The notes beneath the pieces were generated by a model. That model searched no databases. It was not told the DNA's origin and saw only the letters and a program-made list of their open reading frames with translations. From Desulfomicrobium sp. UBA5193 (lineage in GTDB: Bacteria; Desulfobacterota; Desulfovibrionia; Desulfovibrionales; Desulfomicrobiaceae): DNA of 64,000 bases. The DNA is taken from contig DHWB01000012.1 of NCBI GenBank assembly GCA_002412965.1, positions 168,011 to 232,010 of the forward strand. The letters run 5' to 3'. Position numbers and translations under genes: made by a program. Below are positions 56,008 to 64,000 of this stretch, piece by piece (the first letter of the stretch is position 1; each line of letters starts with the position of its first letter).

Positions 56008-56973
56008 ATGAACATCACCTGTCCCAAGTGCGGATTCGGACGCACCATCAACGAAACGAACCTGCCTCCCAAAGCGGTCATGGCCACCTGTCCCAAGTGC
56101 CAGCATCGCTTCAAGTTTCGGGAGCCGAGCATAGTCCTGCCCAAGCAAACCGCACCGGAATCCGACACCACGGCGCCAATTCCTTCGACCGCACGGGTCG
56201 CACAGGTCGCACCGGCAGAGCCGATCCAGGGGGCTCCAAGCGCTCCGCATGCCGAACCGGCACAGCCAGCCCCCGTGCCTCCGGTCGAATCAACTCCTCC
56301 TCAAGACGAGGACCTCTGGAATGAGCTTGAAGCGCTCAACGATGACGACGGCGAGTCCTCCTCCGGGCATGACCAGGGTCAGGCGCATACATCCCTTCCG
56401 CTGTGGGAGCGCGCGACCTCTGGCTATCCCCGCGCTTTTGCCCAGACCTTCATGGATGTGCTGGTCAACCCCAAGAAATTTTTCGCGGCCATGCCCGTCG
56501 GACATGGGCTGGTCAAACCGCTTGTATTCTTTCTGATCATCGTCCAGGCCGTGGCCCTGTCCCAGTCCATCTGGCAGCTTTTGGGGATTGTTCCTCCGAG
56601 CCTTCTGACGGAAAACCTGGACAACTCCCTGCAGGCGGCCATCTCTCTCATCCTGTACCCGCTTGAGGTCTGCATCTTTTTGTTTCTCGACACCGCCATC
56701 AACCACTTCTTTCTGCGCCTTTTCAAGGCGGACACGAAAGGTTTCGAGGGCACGTTCCGGGCCGAGGCCTATAGCGCGGCGCCCATGCTGCTCATGATCA
56801 TCCCGTATATCGGCCTGCCTTTGGCCATGATCGGGGCGACCGTGTACAAATTCCTCGGCCTGCGTCATGTGCACGGAGCCACGAACAAACAGGTCCTGGC
56901 CGTCCTGACCTTGCCCATGCTCCTGGCCTTGGCCGTCGCGATCATTCTGACCCTTGTCGCCGGAAAGATCTGA
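56008..56973 (+). CDS. Zinc-ribbon (MJ0042 type) / Yip1-like membrane protein
   Basis: A 321-aa protein. Residues 1-37 carry two CPKC knuckles (ITCPKCGFGR and ATCPKCQHRF), the MJ0042 zinc-ribbon. Residues 45-125 are Pro, Ala and acidic linker. About 145-320 is a Yip1-like membrane domain with four or five segments (FMDVLVNPKKFFAAMP core, LILYPLEVCIFLF, LLMIIPYIGLPLAMIG). Function is unknown. CAAGAGGAGAACG precedes the ATG. The stop shares a base with a small following ORF. Confidence 0.85.
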   Translation: MNITCPKCGFGRTINETNLPPKAVMATCPKCQHRFKFREPSIVLPKQTAPESDTTAPIPSTARVAQVAPAEPIQGAPSAPHAEPAQPAPVPPVESTPPQDEDLWNELEALNDDDGESSSGHDQGQAHTSLPLWERATSGYPRAFAQTFMDVLVNPKKFFAAMPVGHGLVKPLVFFLIIVQAVALSQSIWQLLGIVPPSLLTENLDNSLQAAISLILYPLEVCIFLFLDTAINHFFLRLFKADTKGFEGTFRAEAYSAAPMLLMIIPYIGLPLAMIGATVYKFLGLRHVHGATNKQVLAVLTLPMLLALAVAIILTLVAGKI

Positions 56974-57140
56974 TGCGCGGCTTCAAAGCACTGTGGCGCC
57001 TTGCCCTGGGCAAGCGTCAGGGAAAACCAGGGGACAAGCAGGCCAAGCCATGCAGTAAGCCCGAGTCCACGACCAAGGATTTTCAGGACCCGGTGCACAA
57101 ACTCCTGAGCGCCGATCCACCAACCAAGACCCTGCAGTAG
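56973..57140 (+). CDS. Small basic protein (55 aa), coupled to the zinc-ribbon gene
   Basis: ATG at 56973 overlaps the preceding TGA (TGATG) and opens 55 codons: MRGFKALWRLALGKRQGKP, then a Lys/Pro/Thr-rich remainder ending PPTKTLQ. The first 15 residues can form an amphipathic helix. No ribosome site of its own, as expected for a re-initiation start. I do not recognise a family. Coding is supported by the coupling and by the lack of any other use for the sequence; this is inference. Confidence 0.45.
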   Translation: MRGFKALWRLALGKRQGKPGDKQAKPCSKPESTTKDFQDPVHKLLSADPPTKTLQ

Positions 57141-57281
57141 GCATCGCTCGCCCCTTGACTTGACAATAGCAACCATTAGGACAAGCCTTCGGCTTTCCCG
57201 TTTTTCACGAACCTCCCGCGCCACTTCACGCGGGCCGGTTCGCATCACCCCGACGAACCAACGCGTTCACATGAGGCAACC
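57141..57281 (+). promoter_or_regulatory. Leader region of the alternative heme operon
   Basis: It holds TTGACTTGACA (57155-57165) with no strong -10 partner, a 5-bp hairpin AAGCC/GGCTT (57183-57195) followed by a broken T run, and a second hairpin CCCGCG/CGCGGG (57215-57234). The first hairpin may end the preceding operon. GAGGCAACC before 57282 is the ribosome site of ahbC. Confidence 0.35.
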
Positions 57282-58475
57282 ATGATCGGTATTTCGAAAT
57301 TATACTGCGGCACGGTAGAACCTTCCGACGCTCTGCGCTACGGACGCAATTCCGCCCAACTCCCCTCCCACCTGCTGCAGTTCGCCAAGGACAAGAAGCC
57401 CGTTGTGGTCTGGAACATGACCCAGCGCTGCAACCTCAAATGCGTGCATTGCTACGCCCACGCCGTGGAACCGAGCAATCACAAGGACCCCATCTCCACG
57501 GAGCAGGCCAAGGTCATGATCGACGATCTGGCCAAGTTCGGCGCGCCAGTCATCCTCTTCTCCGGCGGCGAGCCACTGGTGCGCGAAGATCTGGTGGACC
57601 TGGCCAAATACGCCACCTCCACGGGCATGCGCGCGGTCATCTCCACCAACGGGACGCTGATCACCAAGACCAAGGCCCGGGAGCTCAAGGAAGTGGGTCT
57701 GTCCTACGTGGGCATCTCCCTGGACGGCGCCGAGACTGTGCACGACCAGTTTCGCGGTGTGACCGGTTCCTACAAGCTGGCACTTAAAGGCGTGGAGAAC
57801 TGTCAGGCCGAAGGGCTCAAGGTTGGCCTGCGGTTCACCATCAACAAGCGCAACGCCGCCGAGATTCCGCACCTCTTCGATCTGGTCGAATCCCTGGAAG
57901 TGCCGCGCATCTGTTTTTACCACCTGGTCTATTCCGGCCGCGGCTCCGAGCTGATCAAGGAAGACCTTGATCACGCCGAAACCCGCGCCGTGGTCGACCT
58001 GATCATGGACCGCACCCGGGCCCTGCACGACAAGGGCAAGCCCAAGGAAGTGCTGACCGTGGACAACCACGCCGACGGTCCCTACGTCTATTTCCGCATG
58101 CTCAAGGAAGATCCCAAACGCGCGGCCGAAGTGATGGAGCTGCTCAAAATGAACGAAGGCAATTCCACGGGACGCGGCATCGGCTGCATCTCCTGGGACG
58201 GCTCCGTGCACGCGGACCAGTTCATGCGCCACCACACCTTCGGCAATGTCCTTGAACGCCCGTTCTCCGAGATATGGGTGGACGAGAAGATCGAGCTCCT
58301 GCACAAGCTCAAGGACAAGCGCCCGCATGTGAAGGGCCGTTGCGCCACCTGCCGCTTCCTGAACATCTGCGGCGGCAACTTCCGCGCCCGCGCCGAAGCA
58401 TTTTATGACGACTTCTGGGCTCATGATCCGGCCTGCTATCTGACCGACGAGGAAATCAGCGGCGAGAAGGTCTAG
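57282..58475 (+). CDS. ahbC: 12,18-didecarboxysiroheme deacetylase (AhbC)
   Basis: A 397-aa radical SAM enzyme of the siroheme-dependent heme pathway, removing two acetate side chains to give Fe-coproporphyrin III. The SAM cluster motif is CNLKCVHCYAH (CxxxCxxC), then SGGEPLVREDL. A SPASM-like C-terminus has GIGCISWDGSVHADQF, CATCRFLNICGGNFRARAE (core CATCRFLNICGG) and a final Cys in DPACYLTDEE. It opens ahbC-hemB-ahbD-ahbA/B. Confidence 0.92.
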   Translation: MIGISKLYCGTVEPSDALRYGRNSAQLPSHLLQFAKDKKPVVVWNMTQRCNLKCVHCYAHAVEPSNHKDPISTEQAKVMIDDLAKFGAPVILFSGGEPLVREDLVDLAKYATSTGMRAVISTNGTLITKTKARELKEVGLSYVGISLDGAETVHDQFRGVTGSYKLALKGVENCQAEGLKVGLRFTINKRNAAEIPHLFDLVESLEVPRICFYHLVYSGRGSELIKEDLDHAETRAVVDLIMDRTRALHDKGKPKEVLTVDNHADGPYVYFRMLKEDPKRAAEVMELLKMNEGNSTGRGIGCISWDGSVHADQFMRHHTFGNVLERPFSEIWVDEKIELLHKLKDKRPHVKGRCATCRFLNICGGNFRARAEAFYDDFWAHDPACYLTDEEISGEKV

Positions 58476-58485
58476 GAGGGTCATC

Positions 58486-59463
58486 ATGAACACGTTTCAT
58501 CGCGGCCGCCGGCTGCGCTCTTCCAAGGCCTTGCGGGACATGGTCCGTGAAACACGGCTTGGACCCGAGGATTTGATCCAGCCGTATTTTGTGGTCGAAT
58601 CGGACCCGGACTTCAGGAAACCCATCGCCTCCATGCCCGGCCAGTTCCAGCTGGGACTGAATCAGCTTGTACAAGACGTCGGCGAGGCCGTGGACGCAGG
58701 TCTGAAAAGCCTCATCCTCTTCGGCATTCCGGTCCAGAAAGATCCGGCCGGCTCCCAGGCCTATGCCGAAAACGGCATCGTGCAGGAGGCAATCCGCCGC
58801 ATCAAGGACCGCTGGCCCGAGCTTATCGTGGTCGCGGACACCTGCCTGTGCGAGTACACTTCTCACGGGCATTGCGGTCTGGTCTCGACCAGCGGCGAGG
58901 TCCAGAACGACCCGACCCTCGAACTGCTGGCCCGCACGGCCCTGGCTCAGGCCAAGGCCGGGGCGGACATCATCGCCCCCTCGGACATGATGGACGGCCG
59001 GGTGGCGGCCATCCGCTGCGCTCTCGATAGCGGAGGGTTCCTCAATACGCCGATCATGTCCTACGCGGTCAAATATTCCTCGGCCTTCTACGGCCCCTTT
59101 CGGGACGCGGCCGAAAGCGCGCCCAAGTTCGGGGACCGCAAGACCTATCAGATGGACCCGGCCAACTGGCGCGAAGGCCTGCGTGAAGCGGCCGCCGATG
59201 TCGAGGAAGGCGCGGACATCCTCATGGTCAAGCCGGGACTGCCCTATCTGGACATCATCCGCCTGGTCCGCGACAGCTTCGACCTGCCCGTGGCCGCCTA
59301 CCAGGTCAGCGGGGAATACAGCCAGATCAAGGCCGCAGGCCAAAACGGCTGGATCGACGAAACCGCCGTGGCGCTCGAAAGCCTCATCGCCTTCAAACGC
59401 GCAGGCGCGGACCTGATCCTCTCCTACTTCACTCAAGACCTGCTCAAGGCGGGACACATATAA
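58486..59463 (+). CDS. hemB: Porphobilinogen synthase
   Basis: A 325-aa ALA dehydratase that joins two ALA to make porphobilinogen. The zinc Cys cluster DTCLCEYTSHGHCG, the Schiff-base Lys in MVKPGLPYLD and the second Lys in YAVKYSSAFYGPFRDA are present. GGAGGGTCATC precedes the ATG. Placed between ahbC and ahbD, linking early tetrapyrrole synthesis to heme formation. Confidence 0.97.
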   Translation: MNTFHRGRRLRSSKALRDMVRETRLGPEDLIQPYFVVESDPDFRKPIASMPGQFQLGLNQLVQDVGEAVDAGLKSLILFGIPVQKDPAGSQAYAENGIVQEAIRRIKDRWPELIVVADTCLCEYTSHGHCGLVSTSGEVQNDPTLELLARTALAQAKAGADIIAPSDMMDGRVAAIRCALDSGGFLNTPIMSYAVKYSSAFYGPFRDAAESAPKFGDRKTYQMDPANWREGLREAAADVEEGADILMVKPGLPYLDIIRLVRDSFDLPVAAYQVSGEYSQIKAAGQNGWIDETAVALESLIAFKRAGADLILSYFTQDLLKAGHI

Positions 59464-60665
59464 TGCATAAACATCCTCATCAGGTCGCAGGCGGCCCCGG
59501 CTTGGACGGGCCTGCGGCCGGGCATCCAGGAGCTCATTCTGGTGGCCATTCGGGCGCAAAGCCCGGCGGACATCCCGGCGGCATGATCACCACCCTGACC
59601 GACGGCACTCCGGCCTGCAAGCTCATCGCCTGGGAAGTGACCCGCTCCTGCAACCTGGCCTGCAAGCACTGCCGGGCAGAGGCGCACCTGGAACCCTACG
59701 AGGGCGAGTTGGACACGGCCGAGGCCAAGGCGCTGATCGATACCTTCCAGCAGGTCGGCAACCCCATCATCATCTTCACCGGCGGCGACCCCATGATGCG
59801 CGCCGATGTCTATGAGCTCATCCGCTACGCGACAGACAAGGGCCTGCGCTGCGTCATGTCGCCCAACGGGACCCTCATCACCCCGGACACCGCGCGGCAG
59901 ATGCGAGAAGCCGGCGTGCAGCGCTGCTCCATCTCCATCGACGGCCCAGACGCGGAAAGCCACGACGATTTTCGCGGCGTGCAGGGCGCGTTCGACGCCT
60001 CCATGCGCGGCATCCAGTATTTGAAAGACGCAGGCATCGAGTTTCAGGTCAACACCACCGTGACCAGGGCGAACCTTGGCAGCTTCAAGAAGATATTCGA
60101 CCTGTGCGAACACATCGGCGCCGTAGCCTGGCACATCTTTTTGCTGGTGCCCACGGGCCGGGCGGCCCAGCTCGGGGCCGAGGTCATCACGGGCCAGGAA
60201 TACGAGGACGTGCTCAACTGGTTTTACGACTTCCGCAAGACCACGAGCATGCACCTTAAAGCCACCTGCGCCCCGCACTACTACCGCATCATGCGCCAGC
60301 GGGCCAAGGCCGAGGGAGTGCCGGTCACGCCGGAAAACTTCGGCCTCGACGCCATGACCCGCGGTTGCCTGGGCGGAACGGGCTTCTGTTTCATCTCCCA
60401 CGTCGGACAGGTCCAGCCTTGCGGCTACCTGGAGCTGGACTGCGGCAACATCCGCACCATCCCGTTCCCGGAAATCTGGCGCTCTTCAAAGCAGTTCAAG
60501 CAGTTTCGGACCCAGGAAGAATACGAAGGCAAATGCGGCGTCTGTGAATATCATAAAGTCTGCGGCGGATGCCGGGCCAGGGCGCATTCCATGGATCACA
60601 ACTACATGGGCGAGGAGCCGCTGTGCACCTACACGCCCAAGCTCGCTGAACGGCGCAAGGCCTGA
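59463..60665 (+). CDS. ahbD: AhbD heme synthase (Fe-coproporphyrin III decarboxylase)
   Basis: A 400-aa radical SAM enzyme that decarboxylates two propionates of Fe-coproporphyrin III to give heme. CNLACKHCRAEAH is the cluster motif; FTGGDPMMR, GFCFISHVGQVQPCGYL and CGVCEYHKVCGGCRARAH (core CEYHKVCGGC) form the auxiliary-cluster region. The first 40 residues are an extra tail with seven His and many Gly, Pro and Ala. ATG overlaps hemB (TAATG). Confidence 0.92.
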   Translation: MHKHPHQVAGGPGLDGPAAGHPGAHSGGHSGAKPGGHPGGMITTLTDGTPACKLIAWEVTRSCNLACKHCRAEAHLEPYEGELDTAEAKALIDTFQQVGNPIIIFTGGDPMMRADVYELIRYATDKGLRCVMSPNGTLITPDTARQMREAGVQRCSISIDGPDAESHDDFRGVQGAFDASMRGIQYLKDAGIEFQVNTTVTRANLGSFKKIFDLCEHIGAVAWHIFLLVPTGRAAQLGAEVITGQEYEDVLNWFYDFRKTTSMHLKATCAPHYYRIMRQRAKAEGVPVTPENFGLDAMTRGCLGGTGFCFISHVGQVQPCGYLELDCGNIRTIPFPEIWRSSKQFKQFRTQEEYEGKCGVCEYHKVCGGCRARAHSMDHNYMGEEPLCTYTPKLAERRKA

Positions 60666-60752
60666 CAGTTCATACTTACCAAGCGGCTGCTCAAATGATC
60701 ATTCCACCTGCTTGCCGGGATGAAACATTTTGCAGCCGCCTACGAGGGGCGC

Positions 60753-61211
60753 ATGGACGATTTTGACAAGAAGATCCTGGACATCATTCAGACCGGCTTC
60801 CCCTTGGCTGCCCGGCCCTATGAGGAAATCGGCCAGCAGGTGGGCCTGACCGAGGCCGAAACTCTGGCTCGCGTGCGCGCGCTGACGGAAAAAGGCGTCA
60901 TCCGCCGCATCGGGGCCAACTTCCAGTCCAAGAAGCTTGGCTGGCATTCAACCCTCTGCTCCGCTGCCGTGCCCGAGGACAAACTCGATGAATTCATCGC
61001 CGAGGTGAACAAACTCCCCGGGGTGACCCACAATTACCTGCGCGCCCATCGCCAGAACATCTGGTTCACGTTCATCGGACCATCCTGGGAAGAAGTACAG
61101 GAGACCCTGGCCGGGATCACCCGCAAGACCGGCATCTCCATCCTCAATCTGCCTGCGAGCAAACTGTATAAAATCCAGGTCGACTTCAAGATGGGCGACC
61201 GGGAGGACTAA
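60753..61211 (+). CDS. Siroheme decarboxylase subunit (AhbA/AhbB family)
   Basis: A 152-aa Lrp/AsnC-like protein. An N-terminal HTH-like part (LDIIQTGFPLAARPYEEIG, VRALTEKGVIRRIGANFQ) and an AsnC-type C-domain (THNYLRAHRQNIWFTFIG core YLRAHRQNIWFTF) are shared by AhbA and AhbB, which together decarboxylate siroheme. The start at 60753 is favoured by GAGGGG; an ATG 33 nt upstream is possible. Which subunit this is cannot be said; the partner is not in the window. Confidence 0.85.
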   Translation: MDDFDKKILDIIQTGFPLAARPYEEIGQQVGLTEAETLARVRALTEKGVIRRIGANFQSKKLGWHSTLCSAAVPEDKLDEFIAEVNKLPGVTHNYLRAHRQNIWFTFIGPSWEEVQETLAGITRKTGISILNLPASKLYKIQVDFKMGDRED

Positions 61212-61876
61212 TGCGTGAATTCATCCTCTCTCCGTCCCTCTTGTCCTCGGATTTCGGAAACCTGCGCGCCGAGCTGACCGCCCTGGAAGACGCGGGCCTC
61301 AAATGGGTGCACTGGGACGTCATGGACGGCAATTTCGTGCCCAACATCACCTTTGGCCCCCCGATCATCGGCCGGTTGCGCAAGACCTCGAAGCTCTTCT
61401 TCGACGTGCACCTGATGATCGAACGGCCCGAACGTTACATCAATGAGTTCGCCGACGCCGGCGCGGACCTCCTGTGCATCCACGCCGAGAGCACGACCCA
61501 TCTGGAGCGCACGATCAGCGCCATTCGCGAGGCGGGCATGAAGACCGGCCTTGCCCTCAACCCGGCAACGCCCCTGGCCATCGTCGACTACCTGCTCCCC
61601 AGTCTGGACATGGTGCTGATCATGAGCGTCAATCCAGGCTTCGGCGGGCAATCCTTCATCCCCTTTTGCAAGGACAAGATCGCCGCCCTGTCCGGCACGA
61701 TCCGCGCCCGCGGCCTCCAGACCCTCATCCAAGTCGATGGCGGCGTGACCCTGGACAACGCGAAAGAGCTCTTCGACCTCGGGGCCGACGTGCTCGTCTC
61801 CGGCTCCGCCTTTTTTGGGTTTCCGCCTTACGGCCAGCGCTACACGGCCTTTCAGGCCGCTGTTCTGAAAAAATAA
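61211..61876 (+). CDS. rpe: Ribulose-phosphate 3-epimerase
   Basis: A 221-aa TIM-barrel epimerase of the pentose phosphate pathway. LSPSLLSSDFGNL, VHWDVMDGNFVPNITFGP (metal His and Asp), FFDVHLMIERPE, MSVNPGFGGQ and VDGGVTLDNA are conserved. It shares one base with the AhbA/B stop (TAATG), so it is read with the heme operon. Confidence 0.96.
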   Translation: MREFILSPSLLSSDFGNLRAELTALEDAGLKWVHWDVMDGNFVPNITFGPPIIGRLRKTSKLFFDVHLMIERPERYINEFADAGADLLCIHAESTTHLERTISAIREAGMKTGLALNPATPLAIVDYLLPSLDMVLIMSVNPGFGGQSFIPFCKDKIAALSGTIRARGLQTLIQVDGGVTLDNAKELFDLGADVLVSGSAFFGFPPYGQRYTAFQAAVLKK

Positions 61877-61901
61877 GACTCGTCGTCCTAGCTTTACAGA
61901 C

Positions 61902-61931
61902 AAAATCCCCGCCGTTTGGCGGGGATTTTTT
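61902..61931 (+). terminator. Terminator of the heme-rpe operon (bidirectional form)
   Basis: Twelve-bp stem AAAATCCCCGCC/GGCGGGGATTTT with a GTTT loop and T run; the A run on the left would also work for minus-strand transcripts. Confidence 0.92.
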
Positions 61932-61975
61932 GTTGCCGATGGGCCAATCTGACCCGCCAGGCGACTGCTTAAAAA

Positions 61976-62011
61976 GCATGAGGCCGCCGAATCGGTTCGG
62001 CGGCCTCATGC
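61976..62011 (-). terminator. Strong hairpin, terminator for aor direction
   Basis: Perfect 16-bp stem GCATGAGGCCGCCGAA with its complement and a 4-nt loop. On the minus strand it is followed by TTTTTAAG. Confidence 0.75.
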
Positions 62012-62223
62012 TCTCTTCGGGATACTCCGAGTTGTTGTAACGCTATTCTGTGAATCGCGGCTTAACTACCCAAAAACATGTCTTTTTTGACATATTTACG
62101 GGCGCATGTATTCGAAACAAATAGGCGCGCCTCTTGCGTACACAACTTTGGCCGTTGATCCATCCGGATGCGGGCCTCGGTTCGCCTGCCAGCCATCGCT
62201 GGAAGTGCGATGTAACCTGAAGT

Positions 62224-62256
62224 CCTTGACCGGAAGCCTAAGGCTCCCGGTCAAGG
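62224..62256. repeat. Stem-loop just after aor stop
   Basis: CCTTGACCGG/CCGGTCAAGG plus AGCC/GGCT across one mismatch, 3-nt loop, 12 bp beyond the aor stop. No T run on either strand, so more likely an RNA-end-protecting or REP-like structure than a terminator. Confidence 0.5.
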
Positions 62257-62267
62257 GGTTTGAAAGT

Positions 62268-64000
62268 TTAGACCTTGGCAGCCTGCAGTTCTTCAGTGGT
62301 GTAGTCCCAGCCCACGTTATGGGGAGCCAGGAGTTCTTCGCGGAAGAAGCGGGGCAGCTGATCGTCTTCGTCGGTGAAGCCGGCCCGCTTGTTGAAGTCC
62401 AGTTCGTCTTTCAGGCAGTTCACGCCCATGCCCATCATCTCGTCCACGCTGAAGTCCTTGCCGGTCAGGCCGGAGACAAGTCTTGCCATGCAGGGCACGC
62501 CGCGTGCGTCATCGAGGATGGCGAAGGCTACAAACAGACACAGGCCCAGAGAATCGACCGCCGCTGTCGCGATCTGCAGGTTCTTGGAGAGCTCGATGTT
62601 GCCTTCATTCTTGTGACCGTCAACGTCGCCGCCAACTTTCAGCACGTTCTGGCACACGCCGTAGCCGGCGGTGTGGTCCGCGCCCATGGGGGTCGTGGCG
62701 TAGGTCACGCCGACGCCCTTGACCGCGCGCGGATCATAGGCCGGCAGCGCCTGGTTCTTGACCACGGGCACGCGGTCAACACCAAAAGCCTGGGCGGTAA
62801 AGGAGGTGCCGTTGCCGTAGATGCGGCCCAGCGGATCCTTGGTGCCGACCTTGCTCAGTTCGGCGATGACGCCCTTGCTGTCGCCCCAGGCGAGTACGCC
62901 ACCCTCCATGGCCATGGCCATGGTGTTGGCCAGTTCGATGGTGTCCATGCCCACTTCGTCGCAGGTGCGGTCCATCTGGGCGATGTCGTCCAGGTTGTCG
63001 ATCAGCAGGTTCGCGCCGAAGCCCCAGATGGTCTCGTATTCAAAGCCGGTGGTCAGGTATTTGCCATTGGCGCCATGATACACCTGCGAACACTGGATGA
63101 CGCAGCCGGTGTGGCAGCCGTGCTTGGTCTTGCCGCCGCGCTTTTCGATATTGGCGGCCAGAGTCTCGCCGGAGATCTTCTCTGCGCCGTCAAACTTGCC
63201 GCTGCGGAAGTTCTTGGTCGGCAGCGCGCCGGCCTCGTTGATGACGTTGACCAGCACCGCAGTGCCGAATCCGGGCAGCCCCTGGCTGGTGACGGGATGC
63301 GTGCGCAGGACATCGACCCATTCCTTGCGGGCTTCCTTGAAGAGCTCCTCGTTGCCGTAAACCGTCTTCACATTGGCTGCGCCGTCAAGGATGATGGCCT
63401 TGACGCCCTTGGAGCCCATGACTGCGCCCATGCCGCCGCGACCGGCGGAGCGGGAAGGCAGGCCTTCAGGATCGGAGAACTGGATGGTGGCGGCGGCCAG
63501 GCACTGCTCGCCGGCGGGACCGACCATGGCGGTCACGGCCTTGTCACCGTAGGCGGCCAGGAGCTTCTCCTGTGCGGCGTAGGTGCGCATTCCGGCCACA
63601 GGGGAATCCTTGAACACGACCTTGCCCTCGGTGATGAAGAGCTCCTGCATGGGGCTTCCGGCCTCGGGCTTGTCCTCGAGGATGATGGCCTGCAGGCCGA
63701 GCTTGGGCAGGGTGTGGGCGAACTGTCCGCCGGAGTTGCTCTCCTTGATGCCACCGGTCAGGGGGGACTTGGAGCCCACTGAGACGCGGCCGGAGTTGGC
63801 GGCATTGGTCGGAGCCAGCACGCCGGCGGCAAAAATGAGCTTGTTTTCGGCGGAAAGCGGGTGACAGTTTGCCGGGACTTCCTTATTGACCACTCTTGAT
63901 GTCAGGGCGCGACCGCCCAGACCGAGCAGGTCTGCGATTTGCGCGAAGGCAAATTCACCCTGCCCCTGCTCCTGTATCTTGAATCGTTGCCCACGGCACA
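62268..64000 (-). CDS. aor: Aldehyde:ferredoxin oxidoreductase (5' end outside window)
   Basis: A minus-strand frame open to the window edge, about 577 codons. It oxidises aldehydes with ferredoxin using a tungsten bis-pterin and one 4Fe-4S cluster. GGRALTS near the visible start, GRGGMGAVMGSKGVKAI, the cluster Cys motif HGCHTGCVIQC (CxxCxxxC) and the DSLGLC box with the fourth Cys are present. The frame continues upstream of the ATG at 63893, so that is not the start. Ends VGWDYTTEELQAAKV. Confidence 0.93.
   Translation of the reverse strand, partial: CRGQRFKIQEQGQGEFAFAQIADLLGLGGRALTSRVVNKEVPANCHPLSAENKLIFAAGVLAPTNAANSGRVSVGSKSPLTGGIKESNSGGQFAHTLPKLGLQAIILEDKPEAGSPMQELFITEGKVVFKDSPVAGMRTYAAQEKLLAAYGDKAVTAMVGPAGEQCLAAATIQFSDPEGLPSRSAGRGGMGAVMGSKGVKAIILDGAANVKTVYGNEELFKEARKEWVDVLRTHPVTSQGLPGFGTAVLVNVINEAGALPTKNFRSGKFDGAEKISGETLAANIEKRGGKTKHGCHTGCVIQCSQVYHGANGKYLTTGFEYETIWGFGANLLIDNLDDIAQMDRTCDEVGMDTIELANTMAMAMEGGVLAWGDSKGVIAELSKVGTKDPLGRIYGNGTSFTAQAFGVDRVPVVKNQALPAYDPRAVKGVGVTYATTPMGADHTAGYGVCQNVLKVGGDVDGHKNEGNIELSKNLQIATAAVDSLGLCLFVAFAILDDARGVPCMARLVSGLTGKDFSVDEMMGMGVNCLKDELDFNKRAGFTDEDDQLPRFFREELLAPHNVGWDYTTEELQAAKV

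Larger units (their letters stand above)
61877..62267. other. 391-bp convergent gap between rpe and aor
   Basis: Apart from the three hairpins listed separately, the AT-richer middle (62012-62220) shows no open frame with a ribosome site and no RNA gene I recognise. The base composition of 62030-62110 is less GC-rich than its surroundings. Confidence 0.5.

Noticed and set aside
62106..63782. 558-codon plus-strand frame opposite aor
   Set aside because: Antisense shadow; the minus strand has all AOR motifs.

Overview
The window is a GC-rich bacterial chromosome segment, densely packed with short intergenic gaps and many 1-16 nt gene overlaps. The gene set points to a motile, anaerobic sulfate-reducer-type deltaproteobacterium of the order Desulfovibrionales. 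Supporting features are the siroheme-dependent alternative heme pathway (ahbC-hemB-ahbD-ahbA/B), a tungsten-type aldehyde:ferredoxin oxidoreductase, RNase J plus a RemA-like DUF370 protein in a Gram-negative context, and GatCA. A Desulfomicrobium- or Desulfovibrio-like genus is an inference from gene content; no database search was possible.

Layout. 1-2.4 kb (minus): polar amino-acid ABC transporter (permease cut by the window edge, binding protein, ATPase). 2.6-5.3 kb: argD, a small membrane protein, dut. 5.4-12.1 kb (plus): glucan phosphorylase, TlyA and TrmH RNA methyltransferases, aroC, a DUF218 protein, a rhomboid protease. 12.2-16.1 kb (minus): an overlapping run rfbB-rfbD-hrcA-grpE-CoA-binding protein. 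16.2-20.5 kb: trmL, cbiB, a SAM methyltransferase, tRNA-Val(CAC), a GNAT, proC, ndk. 20.7-26.5 kb: a GAF protein with gap, then dnaK and an LpoA-like lipoprotein. 26.5-33.7 kb: gatC-gatA-mnmA-mtaB-DUF4416-yicC-remA-gmk-pyrF. 33.7-38.5 kb (accessory): a TPR protein, a PilZ/receiver-like/LuxR fusion, a Cys-motif protein, a 175-bp nested inverted repeat, and a spore-photoproduct-lyase-like radical SAM enzyme coupled to a ParB-fold-like protein. 38.5-42.6 kb: an atypical EF-G paralogue behind a structured leader, then RNase J. 42.7-50.3 kb: rpsB-tsf-pyrH-frr-uppS-cdsA-dxr-rseP-tsaB. 50.3-57.1 kb: flagellin, fliD, fliS, an asparagine synthase, a zinc-ribbon/Yip1-like membrane protein and a small coupled ORF. 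57.2-61.9 kb: alternative heme operon ending in rpe. 62.3-64 kb (minus): aor, cut by the window edge.

Readable regulation: a sigma-28 promoter for fliC and -24/-12 (sigma-54) promoters for fliD and possibly asnB; intrinsic terminators after most operons; two places where a sigma-70-like promoter fires directly into a terminator-type hairpin (before the LpoA-like gene and before pyrH); and an intercistronic terminator in the ABC transporter operon. The strongest leads for new biology are the PilZ-CsgD-like regulator, the SPL-like/ParB-like gene pair with the adjoining inverted-repeat element, and the EF-G paralogue with altered G motifs and a folded 5' leader. No CRISPR array, prophage or insertion sequence was seen.
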